Position numbers and translations under genes: made by a program
In this document: positions 1 through 4,885 of the stretch, piece after piece
Layout: each line of letters opens with the position of its first letter
How positions within the stretch are numbered: the stretch's first letter is position 1
Source of the DNA: Oscillospiraceae bacterium
GTDB lineage: Bacteria; Bacillota; Clostridia; Oscillospirales; Oscillospiraceae
Assembly (NCBI GenBank): GCA_024404215.1
Contig: JAKSQI010000105.1
Coordinates: forward strand, 1 to 5,912
Direction of reading: 5' to 3'
Length of the DNA: 5,912 bases
The notes under the pieces: generated by a model
The model's input: the letters and a program-made list of their open reading frames with translations, nothing else
Databases searched by the model: none
What the model was told of the DNA's origin: nothing

Positions 1-389
1 GCACAGAGAATCTGCAGAGCCTTGCTGGAGGACAGAAAGCGGTTGGTCAGGTACTGAGGAATGGTGATGGAGTCATTGGCGCGGATGGAGAAGCGGCGCA
101 GACGGGGGGCTTCAACAATCCAGCTGATGGCGTAGCCCAGCAGCAGACCAATGGCAATCCAGGTTTTACCCAGACCCGCAGCATAAACGGAGGCAGGCAA
201 TCCCATAAGGCACCAGGCGCTCATGTCGGAGGCGCCGGCGGACAAAGCGGATACCCAGGCGCCCATTTGACGGCCGCCAAGGAAGTAGTCTTTATCGTTT
301 CCGCCTTTGGAACGGAAGAAGAAGTAAAGACCGATGCCTATCATAAATAACAGGTAGGCAATAAATATGACGAGTTCTATTGTGTTCAT
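1..389 (-). CDS. putP: Sodium/proline symporter, PutP type (SSS family), N-terminal part
   Basis: An inner-membrane carrier that takes up proline with sodium ions. The window holds 129 codons from the start; the remaining two thirds or so of a roughly 480-500 residue family protein lie beyond base 1. Seen: a first membrane helix at about residues 4-25, then DYFLGGRQMG (34-43) and ALSAGASDMSAW (48-59), which match E. coli PutP from memory without gaps. Asp55, the key sodium-binding residue in E. coli PutP, falls at exactly residue 55, and Ser57 is also kept. MGLPASVY and WIAIGLLLGY follow in the second and third helices. The ATG at 389-387 is preceded by a strong AGGAG (minus strand, about 393-399). 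It is divergent from a LysR-type gene, which probably controls it. The substrate could be another solute of the SSS family, but the match to PutP is close. Confidence 0.9.
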   Translation of the reverse strand, partial: MNTIELVIFIAYLLFMIGIGLYFFFRSKGGNDKDYFLGGRQMGAWVSALSAGASDMSAWCLMGLPASVYAAGLGKTWIAIGLLLGYAISWIVEAPRLRRFSIRANDSITIPQYLTNRFLSSSKALQILC

Positions 390-429
390 GATATCTCCTC
401 TTTCTTACTGTTTCTGAAACATGAGTGGG

Positions 430-458
430 ATTGTACACTTCATTGCCAGTAAAAGCAA
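430..458 (-). promoter_or_regulatory. Predicted promoter of the symporter gene
   Basis: On the minus strand, TTGCTT (458-453) and TACAAT (435-430) are separated by exactly 17 bases, a good sigma-A-type promoter. Transcription would start near 423, giving a leader of about 34 bases that carries the AGGAG ribosome binding site. The inverted repeat at 491-506 is centred about 75 bases upstream of that start, close to the usual place of a LysR-type recognition site. Confidence 0.6.
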
Positions 459-490
459 GAAAGAAATTCAAGTAAAGATGAAAATATTTC

Positions 491-506
491 ATACAAACCC
501 TTGTAT
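491..506. promoter_or_regulatory. Inverted repeat, candidate LysR-type operator
   Basis: ATACAA-ACCC-TTGTAT is a perfect 6-bp inverted repeat. It resembles LysR-family sites of the ATAC-Nx-GTAT kind, although the gap is 8 bases here rather than the more usual 7. The right arm (501-506) is also the likely -35 box of the LysR-type gene, so binding there would block that gene while placing the protein upstream of the symporter promoter. A further ATACAAA half-site occurs at 540-546, across the regulator's start codon. The role is inferred from position and symmetry. Confidence 0.5.
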
Positions 507-529
507 CGTCTTTTTTTTCATGCTAAAAT
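501..529 (+). promoter_or_regulatory. Predicted promoter of the LysR-type gene
   Basis: TTGTAT (501-506) and TAAAAT (524-529) are 17 bases apart, with an extended -10 TG at 521-522. The predicted start, near 536, falls inside the ribosome binding site (535-541), so the transcript would have almost no leader. Either this promoter is weak or non-standard, or an additional upstream start exists. The -35 box is half of the inverted repeat at 491-506, the usual arrangement for autorepression by a LysR-type protein. Confidence 0.45.
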
Positions 530-545
530 TCGGCAGGTGATACAA

Positions 546-1415
546 ATGAGCTTAAAAAAGTATGAAGCTGTGCGCAAGGTGTTCGAGTGCGGCAGCATGA
601 CCCTTGCAGCCCGGGAGCTGGGGTATACCCAGTCCGGCATCAGCCACATGATAACCAGCCTGGAGGATGAGCTGGGGGTTCAGCTGCTGGTGCGGAAACG
701 GGGCGGAACGGAGCTGACCCAGGAAGGGGAGCTGCTGATGCCCAAGATTAACGAGCTGCTGAATTTGAATGACAGTATCGTTCGCATGGCCCGGGAGCAG
801 GGCAAGGGCGGCACTGTGAAAATCGGGGCCTTTACCTCGGTTGCCGTTAACTGGCTGCCGGGTATTCTGAAGGCATTTCGCAGCAGCTATCCGGAGTATC
901 GGGTAAACATGCTTAACGGTGACTATCACGATGTGGAGGCCTGGCTGGCAGAAGGGGAGGTTGACCTGGGCTTTGTGGCCATTCCGGGGCCGACCGGCTG
1001 TGACTGCATCCCCCTTAAGGAAGACCCCTTGAGCGTCATCGTGCCCTTGGGTCATCCCTTTTGCAGCCTGAATGAGGTACCCATTGACATGGCGGCCCGG
1101 GAGCCAATTATCAGCTTGCTGGAATCCTCTGCCCAGGATGTACACCGGGCTTTGGACAGCGCCGGTGTAAACCCGGAAATCCGTTATACCACCAAGGATG
1201 ACTATGCCATTATTGCCATGGTTCGGGAGGGGCTGGGCATCAGCATCATGCCGGAGCTTCTGCTGCGAGGACAAATCAGCGGCGTAGCGGTTCGCCGTCT
1301 GACCCCGCCGGTATCCCGTACCATTGCCCTGGCGGTTGCCGGAAGCCGGCGTAATATTCCTGCGGTGAAGAGCTTTGCTGCCTGTGTTACCCAGTGGATT
1401 CAGCAAAATACCTAA
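546..1415 (+). CDS. LysR-family transcriptional regulator
   Basis: A 289-residue DNA-binding regulator, normal length for the family. Seen: an N-terminal winged helix-turn-helix at about residues 4-62, with the classic pattern GSMTLAARELGYTQSGIS (16-33) followed by SLEDELG (38-44) and LTQEGE (57-62). A linker helix spans roughly 60-85, and the effector-binding domain starts near GTVKIG (89-94) and runs to the end. The ATG at 546 is chosen because AGGTGAT (535-541), complementary to the 16S rRNA tail, lies 4-5 bases upstream, and because residue 1 then aligns with family starts. An in-frame TTG at 501 would be part of the promoter. The gene is divergent from the proline symporter and probably regulates it and itself. 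The effector is unknown; proline is a guess from context only. No terminator is visible after the stop, so some read-through into the next gene is possible. Confidence 0.93.
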   Translation: MSLKKYEAVRKVFECGSMTLAARELGYTQSGISHMITSLEDELGVQLLVRKRGGTELTQEGELLMPKINELLNLNDSIVRMAREQGKGGTVKIGAFTSVAVNWLPGILKAFRSSYPEYRVNMLNGDYHDVEAWLAEGEVDLGFVAIPGPTGCDCIPLKEDPLSVIVPLGHPFCSLNEVPIDMAAREPIISLLESSAQDVHRALDSAGVNPEIRYTTKDDYAIIAMVREGLGISIMPELLLRGQISGVAVRRLTPPVSRTIALAVAGSRRNIPAVKSFAACVTQWIQQNT

Positions 1416-1445
1416 AATCCTTATAAAAGTCAGTGAAAGTGCAGG

Positions 1446-1474
1446 TTGACCCGGTGACGGAATCAGCCTATAAT
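1446..1474 (+). promoter_or_regulatory. Consensus promoter of the Mrp gene
   Basis: TTGACC (1446-1451), a 17-base spacer and a perfect TATAAT (1469-1474). Transcription would start near 1481, leaving about 36 bases of leader with the GAAGGA ribosome binding site (1504-1509). This placement rules out an upstream in-frame start at 1433, which would precede the promoter. Confidence 0.8.
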
Positions 1475-1516
1475 AGGCAAAGAAAAACCAAGATAAGAGA
1501 AAGAAGGATTATTCAC

Positions 1517-2329
1517 ATGAGCGATTGCAGCCACAATTGTTCTTCCTGCGGCGAAAGCTGCTCCAGCCGTGAGGCTCCTCAGAAGGAAGCAAGCAACGCA
1601 AATTCCACCATTCCAAAGGTGTACGCCATTGTTTCCGGTAAGGGCGGCGTAGGCAAGTCTCTGGTTACCTCCCTGATGGCCGGTAACGCTGCCCGTAAGG
1701 GCATGAAGGTGGGCGTGTTGGATGCCGATATTACCGGCCCCTCCATTCCCAAGGCCTTCGGCATTACCCAGCGTGCCTTCAGCGACGGCGAAGCCATCAT
1801 TCCCTGCGAAACCGAGAAGGGCACCAAGGTTATGTCCGTTAACCTGATGCTGGCCAACGATACCGACCCTGTTGTATGGCGCGGCCCGGTTATTTCCGGC
1901 GTTGTCAAGCAGTTCTGGACCGATGTTGCCTGGGGCGACATTGACTGCATGTTTATTGACATGCCTCCCGGAACCGGCGATGTACCTTTGACGGTTTTCC
2001 AGTCCCTTCCCATTGATGGCATCATCATTGTAACCTCTCCCCAGGAGCTGGTCGGCATGATTGTTGAAAAGGCCGTTAAGATGGCTGAAATGATGTCTGT
2101 TCCCGTTGTAGGCCTGGTTGAAAACATGTCCTACTTTGAGTGCCCCAACTGCAAGGAAAAGCATCACATCTACGGCGAGAGCCACATTGACGAAATCGCC
2201 GCTGCCCACGGCATCACCAAGGTTGCCAAGATTCCCATGCAGTCCTCTCTTGCCGGTCTCTGCGACGCTGGTAAGATTGAAGACTATGAAGGGGATTGGC
2301 TGGACAGCCTCAGCGCCCTTTACGAATAA
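1517..2329 (+). CDS. mrp: Mrp/NBP35-family P-loop ATPase, iron-sulfur cluster carrier
   Basis: A cytoplasmic ATPase of the MinD/Mrp group, 270 residues, that binds and delivers [4Fe-4S] clusters to target enzymes. Seen: an N-terminal cysteine cluster C4-x3-C8-x2-C11-x3-C15; a deviant Walker A motif SGKGGVGKS (40-48) with the extra signature lysine K42; DADITGPSIP (69-78); VVWRGP (119-124); the Walker B-like DMPPGTGD (148-155); and ENMSYFECPNC (202-212), whose C209-x2-C212 pair is the conserved cluster-bridging motif of dimers. The N-terminal MIP18/DUF59 domain of longer Mrp proteins is absent, as in many clostridial and archaeal forms. The start at 1517 has GAAGGA 7 bases upstream and a consensus promoter before it. 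The gene stands alone between its own promoter and a strong terminator. The family assignment is firm; the target proteins are unknown. Confidence 0.95.
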   Translation: MSDCSHNCSSCGESCSSREAPQKEASNANSTIPKVYAIVSGKGGVGKSLVTSLMAGNAARKGMKVGVLDADITGPSIPKAFGITQRAFSDGEAIIPCETEKGTKVMSVNLMLANDTDPVVWRGPVISGVVKQFWTDVAWGDIDCMFIDMPPGTGDVPLTVFQSLPIDGIIIVTSPQELVGMIVEKAVKMAEMMSVPVVGLVENMSYFECPNCKEKHHIYGESHIDEIAAAHGITKVAKIPMQSSLAGLCDAGKIEDYEGDWLDSLSALYE

Positions 2330-2331
2330 TG

Positions 2332-2366
2332 AAAAAGATGTTCGGTGCAAGCCGGACATCTTTTTT
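2332..2366 (+). terminator. Strong intrinsic terminator after the Mrp gene
   Basis: A 14-bp stem (2332-2345 with 2352-2365, one G-T wobble) closes a 6-base loop TGCAAG and ends in a run of six T. It begins two bases after the Mrp stop codon. The A-run on the left arm means the hairpin could also stop transcription from the other direction. Confidence 0.92.
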
Positions 2367-2393
2367 GCCCTTTGCAGTTTTATGCTTTACTGC

Positions 2394-2404
2394 GTTAAAT
2401 TAAC
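2394..2404. repeat. Short palindrome next to the homoserine dehydrogenase promoter
   Basis: GTTAA-A-TTAAC is a perfect inverted repeat ending two bases before the -35 box of the next promoter. It could be an operator or an activator site, but short AT-rich palindromes also arise by chance and no matching protein is evident nearby. Confidence 0.25.
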
Positions 2405-2406
2405 TG

Positions 2407-2435
2407 TTGACAGAGAGTAGGACTGCGGATAAAAT
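2407..2435 (+). promoter_or_regulatory. Consensus promoter of the homoserine dehydrogenase operon
   Basis: A perfect TTGACA (2407-2412), a 17-base spacer and TAAAAT (2430-2435), with a start expected near 2442. A weaker alternative, TTGCAG (2372-2377) and TTAAAT (2395-2400), also 17 apart, lies just upstream. ACTCTATT is repeated at 2437-2444 and 2447-2454, exactly one helical turn apart across the start point. Confidence 0.75.
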
Positions 2436-2469
2436 TACTCTATTACACTCTATTTTTGAAGGTTTGGAT

Positions 2470-3675
2470 GTGGTTTACATGCATTATGCTGCTGTTTTAG
2501 GTTTTGGTACCGTGGGCTCCGGCGTTGCGGAAGCCCTGCAGATTAATACCGGACGCCTGACTGCCAAAGGAGAAGGCATTACCTTAAAATATATCGTAGA
2601 TGTTCGGGACTTTCCTGACAGCCCCTTTGCCGGCCTGATGACCAAGGACTTTGCTGTGGTTGAGGCTGACCCGGAGGTAGACTTTGTGGTAGAGACCATT
2701 GGCGGTATAGGCATTGCCTTTGAGTTCACCAAGCGGGCCCTGACGGCAGGGAAGAGCGTGGTAACCTCCAACAAGGAACTGGTTGCCACCCATGGCAGTG
2801 AGCTGATGGCCCTTGCCAAGGATAAGGGCGTCAGCTATCTGTTTGAAGCCAGCGTTGGCGGCGGTGTACCCATGCTGCGTACCGTAGCCAACAATTTGGG
2901 TTCCGAAAACATTAAAGAGTTTTTCGGTATTCTGAACGGCACCACCAATTATATTCTCACCCAAATGTTTAAAAACGGCGTTGCTTTTGCCGATGCTTTG
3001 AAGCAGGCACAGGCCATGGGCTACAGTGAGGCCAATCCCACGGCGGATATTGAGGGCCACGATGCCTGCCGCAAGGTTGCTATTCTTTCCAGCTTGATTT
3101 CCGGTAAGCAGATTAAGCCGGAGTGGATTGCTACCCGGGGCATTACGGGGGTTGCCCTGGAGGATGTTGTAAATGCTGAGAAGCTGGGCTGCACCATCAA
3201 GCTGCTGGGCCGGGCCGTGTTCGGCAAGGATGGCAGCATTCGCGCCTATGTTGCCCCCCATTTAATTCCCGGCAGCATTCTGCTGAGCCATGTGGAGGAC
3301 GTCATGAACGGCCTGTTTATTCGGGGTGAATCCGTTGGCGATGTCATGCTCTACGGTGCCGGAGCCGGCAAGCTGCCGACGGCTTCCGCCATTGTTTCGG
3401 ACCTGTATGTGCTGGCCAAGGATAAGCTGGACGGCGAGCAGTTTGCCTGGGGTGACCCGGAAGAGGGCAGCTGCAGCGATGCCGGTGAGCTGGAGTCTGC
3501 CTGGTATGTACGCATGTGCCCGGCTGATGGCTGGAAGCGAGAGCAGGCCGGCCTGGAGCTGATTGCCGAGGCTGAGGAAAGCCTGGCCTACCGAAGCGCT
3601 GAAATGAGTCAGGCTGCCATGGAGGCTGCCTTTGCCGGACAGACAGTGCTGTCTGCCTTCCGCATCATTAAGTAA
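2470..3675 (+). CDS. hom: Homoserine dehydrogenase
   Basis: Reduces aspartate semialdehyde to homoserine with NAD(P)H, the branch step towards threonine and methionine, in the cytoplasm. Numbered from the GTG at 2470 (401 residues): Rossmann motif GFGTVGSG (11-18), SNKELVA (100-106), EASVGGGVP (126-134), GILNGTTNYIL (153-163), the family signature GYSEANPTADIEGHDACRK (184-202) with the catalytic Asp198 and Lys202, and GAGAGKLPTASAIVSD (296-311). The C-terminus begins like an ACT domain (WYVRM, about 345-349) but only about 50 residues follow and they do not fit the ACT pattern, so the regulatory domain seems shortened or degenerate. The start is uncertain: GTG 2470 has GAAGG 7 bases upstream; ATG 2479 has no well-spaced site; TTG 2407 is the -35 box. 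First gene of a three-gene unit, followed 18 bases later by the next start. Confidence 0.95.
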   Translation: MVYMHYAAVLGFGTVGSGVAEALQINTGRLTAKGEGITLKYIVDVRDFPDSPFAGLMTKDFAVVEADPEVDFVVETIGGIGIAFEFTKRALTAGKSVVTSNKELVATHGSELMALAKDKGVSYLFEASVGGGVPMLRTVANNLGSENIKEFFGILNGTTNYILTQMFKNGVAFADALKQAQAMGYSEANPTADIEGHDACRKVAILSSLISGKQIKPEWIATRGITGVALEDVVNAEKLGCTIKLLGRAVFGKDGSIRAYVAPHLIPGSILLSHVEDVMNGLFIRGESVGDVMLYGAGAGKLPTASAIVSDLYVLAKDKLDGEQFAWGDPEEGSCSDAGELESAWYVRMCPADGWKREQAGLELIAEAEESLAYRSAEMSQAAMEAAFAGQTVLSAFRIIK

Positions 3676-3693
3676 TAAAAGGATTGTATTGTT

Positions 3694-4245
3694 TTGTTAG
3701 ATAAAGAATTGTTGGAGCAGCAGCTCAGTGAGCTGCCGTTGTATCTGTATCATTTTATTGAGACCAAGGAGCTGCTCTTTTCGGATCGGATTCGCTATAT
3801 CTGTGAAACGGAGTGCCCCATGTACGGGAAAAGCTGGGCCTGCCCTCCGGGTACCGGTACTGTGCCGGAATGCCGGGAGCGCTGCCTGAGCTACCCCAAG
3901 GCTCTGCTGATTTCCACCATTACCGAGGTCAACGACATTGCCAACATTGAAGAGACCCTTGCTACACGGGGAGACCATGAGGAGATTACCCGGATGGCGG
4001 CGGACCTGGTTGAAGCCCAGGCGGGGAAGGTTTATATCCTTTCCGGCGAGGCCTGCAGCATCTGCGAGGAGTGCGCCTACCCCCATGAGCCTTGCCGCTT
4101 CCCGGACCGCATGAACCCCTGTATTGAAAGCCACGGTATCATTTTGTCGGATTTGGCAGAGAAGCTGGGGATTGAATTCCAGTACGGCGGCAACATCGTT
4201 ACTTGGTTTTCTCTGATTTTTTATCATGACTGCGGTGTGACATGA
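3694..4245 (+). CDS. DUF2284 cysteine-rich, predicted metal-binding protein
   Basis: A 183-residue soluble protein of the DUF2284 family, whose function is not established. Seen: eleven cysteines, including C37, C41, C50 (in WACPPGTGT), C60 and C64 in the N-terminal half, then C121-x2-C124-x2-C127-x6-C134 and C143 in the second half, and C180 near the end. The 121-134 cluster resembles a ferredoxin [4Fe-4S] site, so iron-sulfur or other metal binding is likely. There is no signal peptide or membrane segment. The start is a TTG with AAAAGGA (3677-3683) 10 bases upstream; no ATG or GTG fits. It follows homoserine dehydrogenase by 18 bases and overlaps the next gene by four bases (ATGA), so all three are probably cotranscribed. 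A role in amino-acid metabolism is only suggested by this context. Confidence 0.85.
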   Translation: MLDKELLEQQLSELPLYLYHFIETKELLFSDRIRYICETECPMYGKSWACPPGTGTVPECRERCLSYPKALLISTITEVNDIANIEETLATRGDHEEITRMAADLVEAQAGKVYILSGEACSICEECAYPHEPCRFPDRMNPCIESHGIILSDLAEKLGIEFQYGGNIVTWFSLIFYHDCGVT

Positions 4246-4508
4246 AGGAATTTGGCAACGACTTCGTTTTCCTGTCCGACGACGAGGGCGGACACTATGT
4301 GCTGGAGCATCTCTATAATTTTGAGTTTCAGGGCAGCGAGTACGCCGTATTTCTGCCGGCCGGTGAGGAGGCCGAGAAGGATCAGGAAATGATTGTTCTT
4401 AGGGTCGTATACGAAGGCACTGAGGTGGAGTATGAGAACATCCCGGAGGCTATATACGAGGATGTCATGGCAGCCTTTGAAGAGACCTTGTTTGATGAAT
4501 GTGAATAA
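4242..4508 (+). CDS. Small acidic DUF1292 protein
   Basis: An 88-residue cytoplasmic protein of the DUF1292 family, common in Bacillota and without a known function. Seen: the family pattern of a short acidic beta-rich protein, with FGNDFVFLSDDEG (4-16), LEHLYNFEFQGSEYAVFLPA around residues 21-40 and VLRVV near 52-56. It has about 25 acidic residues and only three Lys or Arg, so it is strongly negative. Length is typical for the family. The ATG overlaps the TGA of the DUF2284 gene, and only a weak GGTG (4234-4237) precedes it, which points to translational coupling. It ends the homoserine dehydrogenase transcription unit just before a terminator-like hairpin. In many Firmicutes DUF1292 genes sit elsewhere, so this context may not be informative. 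Confidence 0.85.
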   Translation: MKEFGNDFVFLSDDEGGHYVLEHLYNFEFQGSEYAVFLPAGEEAEKDQEMIVLRVVYEGTEVEYENIPEAIYEDVMAAFEETLFDECE

Positions 4509-4512
4509 TAAT

Positions 4513-4550
4513 AATGCCCGTCAGTTGCAATCTGTCGGGCATTGTGTTAT
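4513..4550 (+). terminator. Hairpin ending the homoserine dehydrogenase operon
   Basis: A 12-bp stem (4513-4524 with 4532-4543, one T-T mismatch) with GCCCG/CGGGC at its core and a 7-base loop. It starts a few bases after the DUF1292 stop. The downstream tract (GTGTTAT) is only moderately T-rich, so termination may be partial. Its loop contains the -35 box of the next promoter. Confidence 0.65.
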
Positions 4551-4553
4551 ACT
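4525..4553 (+). promoter_or_regulatory. Predicted promoter of the 6S-like RNA
   Basis: TTGCAA (4525-4530), a 17-base spacer and TATACT (4548-4553), with an extended -10 TG at 4545-4546. The expected start, A4560, is immediately before the CCCCG that forms the closing stem of the RNA. The -35 box sits in the loop of the upstream hairpin, so the promoter and the terminator share DNA. Confidence 0.65.
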
Positions 4554-4559
4554 TGGGCC

Positions 4560-4741
4560 ACCCCGCTGAGATACGGCAGCTTATTTAAACTGACACTTTC
4601 TATAAGGGATTCTAACTTCTTTTCGTGGGTTGCAGGCCTCCCGGTACGCCGGATGTTGGAAGCAGAAAAGCGGAAAGGGCGAAACCCACCTGCTCATACT
4701 GTGCAGGTATGAATCGGCTGCTGTTCCCTCGGGGCCTTTTT
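4560..4741 (+). ncRNA. ssrS: Structured small RNA, probably 6S RNA
   Basis: About 182 nt between its own promoter and a T-tract, the size of 6S RNA, which binds RNA polymerase holoenzyme by mimicking an open promoter. Seen pairings: the 5' end CCCCG (4561-4565) with CGGGG (4730-4734) just before CCTTTTT; ACGGCAGC (4573-4580) with GCTGCTGT (4717-4724); and GTGGGTT (4625-4631) with AACCCAC (4683-4689). Between the second and third stems lie unpaired strands of about 44 nt (4581-4624) and 27 nt (4690-4716), a large central bubble. Its 3' strand can form a small hairpin CTGC/GCAG (4690-4693 with 4703-4706), a known 6S feature. The apical part folds further, for example CCGG/CCGG at 4641-4652. No long reading frame on this strand fits. 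The 6S assignment rests on architecture, not on remembered homologous sequence; another regulatory RNA remains possible. Confidence 0.62.
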
Positions 4742-4810
4742 CTATCCTTTTAAGGTTTGCTTAAGCCCCGAATAAGAAAAGGAATGCGGCGAAGTTTTTT
4801 GCTGTTTTTC

Positions 4811-4839
4811 TTGCAAGTCAGAAGAATATCCAGTATAAT
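4811..4839 (+). promoter_or_regulatory. Promoter of the foldase gene
   Basis: TTGCAA (4811-4816), a 17-base spacer and a perfect TATAAT (4834-4839). The start would be near 4846, giving a leader of about 40 bases with GAAGG at 4871-4875. The stretch 4742-4810 between the RNA gene and this promoter shows nothing more than a short TTAAG/CTTAA repeat. Confidence 0.75.
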
Positions 4840-4885
4840 ATGTTGATGTTTGACCCAACAAATAGCTAAAGAAGGTATTAGAACT

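Noticed and set aside
552..1406. Long open frame on the minus strand opposite the LysR-type gene
   Set aside because: It lacks any recognisable domain and lies wholly opposite a clear LysR-family protein with a good ribosome binding site. It is a shadow of a GC-rich coding sequence.
1433..1516. N-terminal extension of Mrp by 28 residues
   Set aside because: It would start upstream of the TTGACC/TATAAT promoter and the translated segment resembles no Mrp protein. The ATG at 1517 has a proper ribosome binding site.
1463..2359. Long minus-strand frames opposite the Mrp gene (also 1579-2127)
   Set aside because: The plus strand encodes an unmistakable Mrp ATPase with a consensus promoter and terminator. 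The opposite frames run through that promoter and terminator and show no family motif.
2118..2420. 100-codon plus-strand frame overlapping the Mrp 3' end
   Set aside because: It is out of frame with Mrp, runs through the terminator hairpin and has a low-complexity Ser/Pro/Thr-rich translation without domain features.
4561..4580. Possible TPP riboswitch, from the CTGAGAT motif
   Set aside because: Only this short motif matches. The second conserved part (ACCTGATC and following) is missing, and the RNA ends at its own T-tract with a separate promoter before the next gene.
4841..4860. TGTTG/CAACA inverted repeat in the foldase leader
   Set aside because: The stem is only five base pairs with a 10-base loop and lacks a T-tract, so it cannot be separated from chance.
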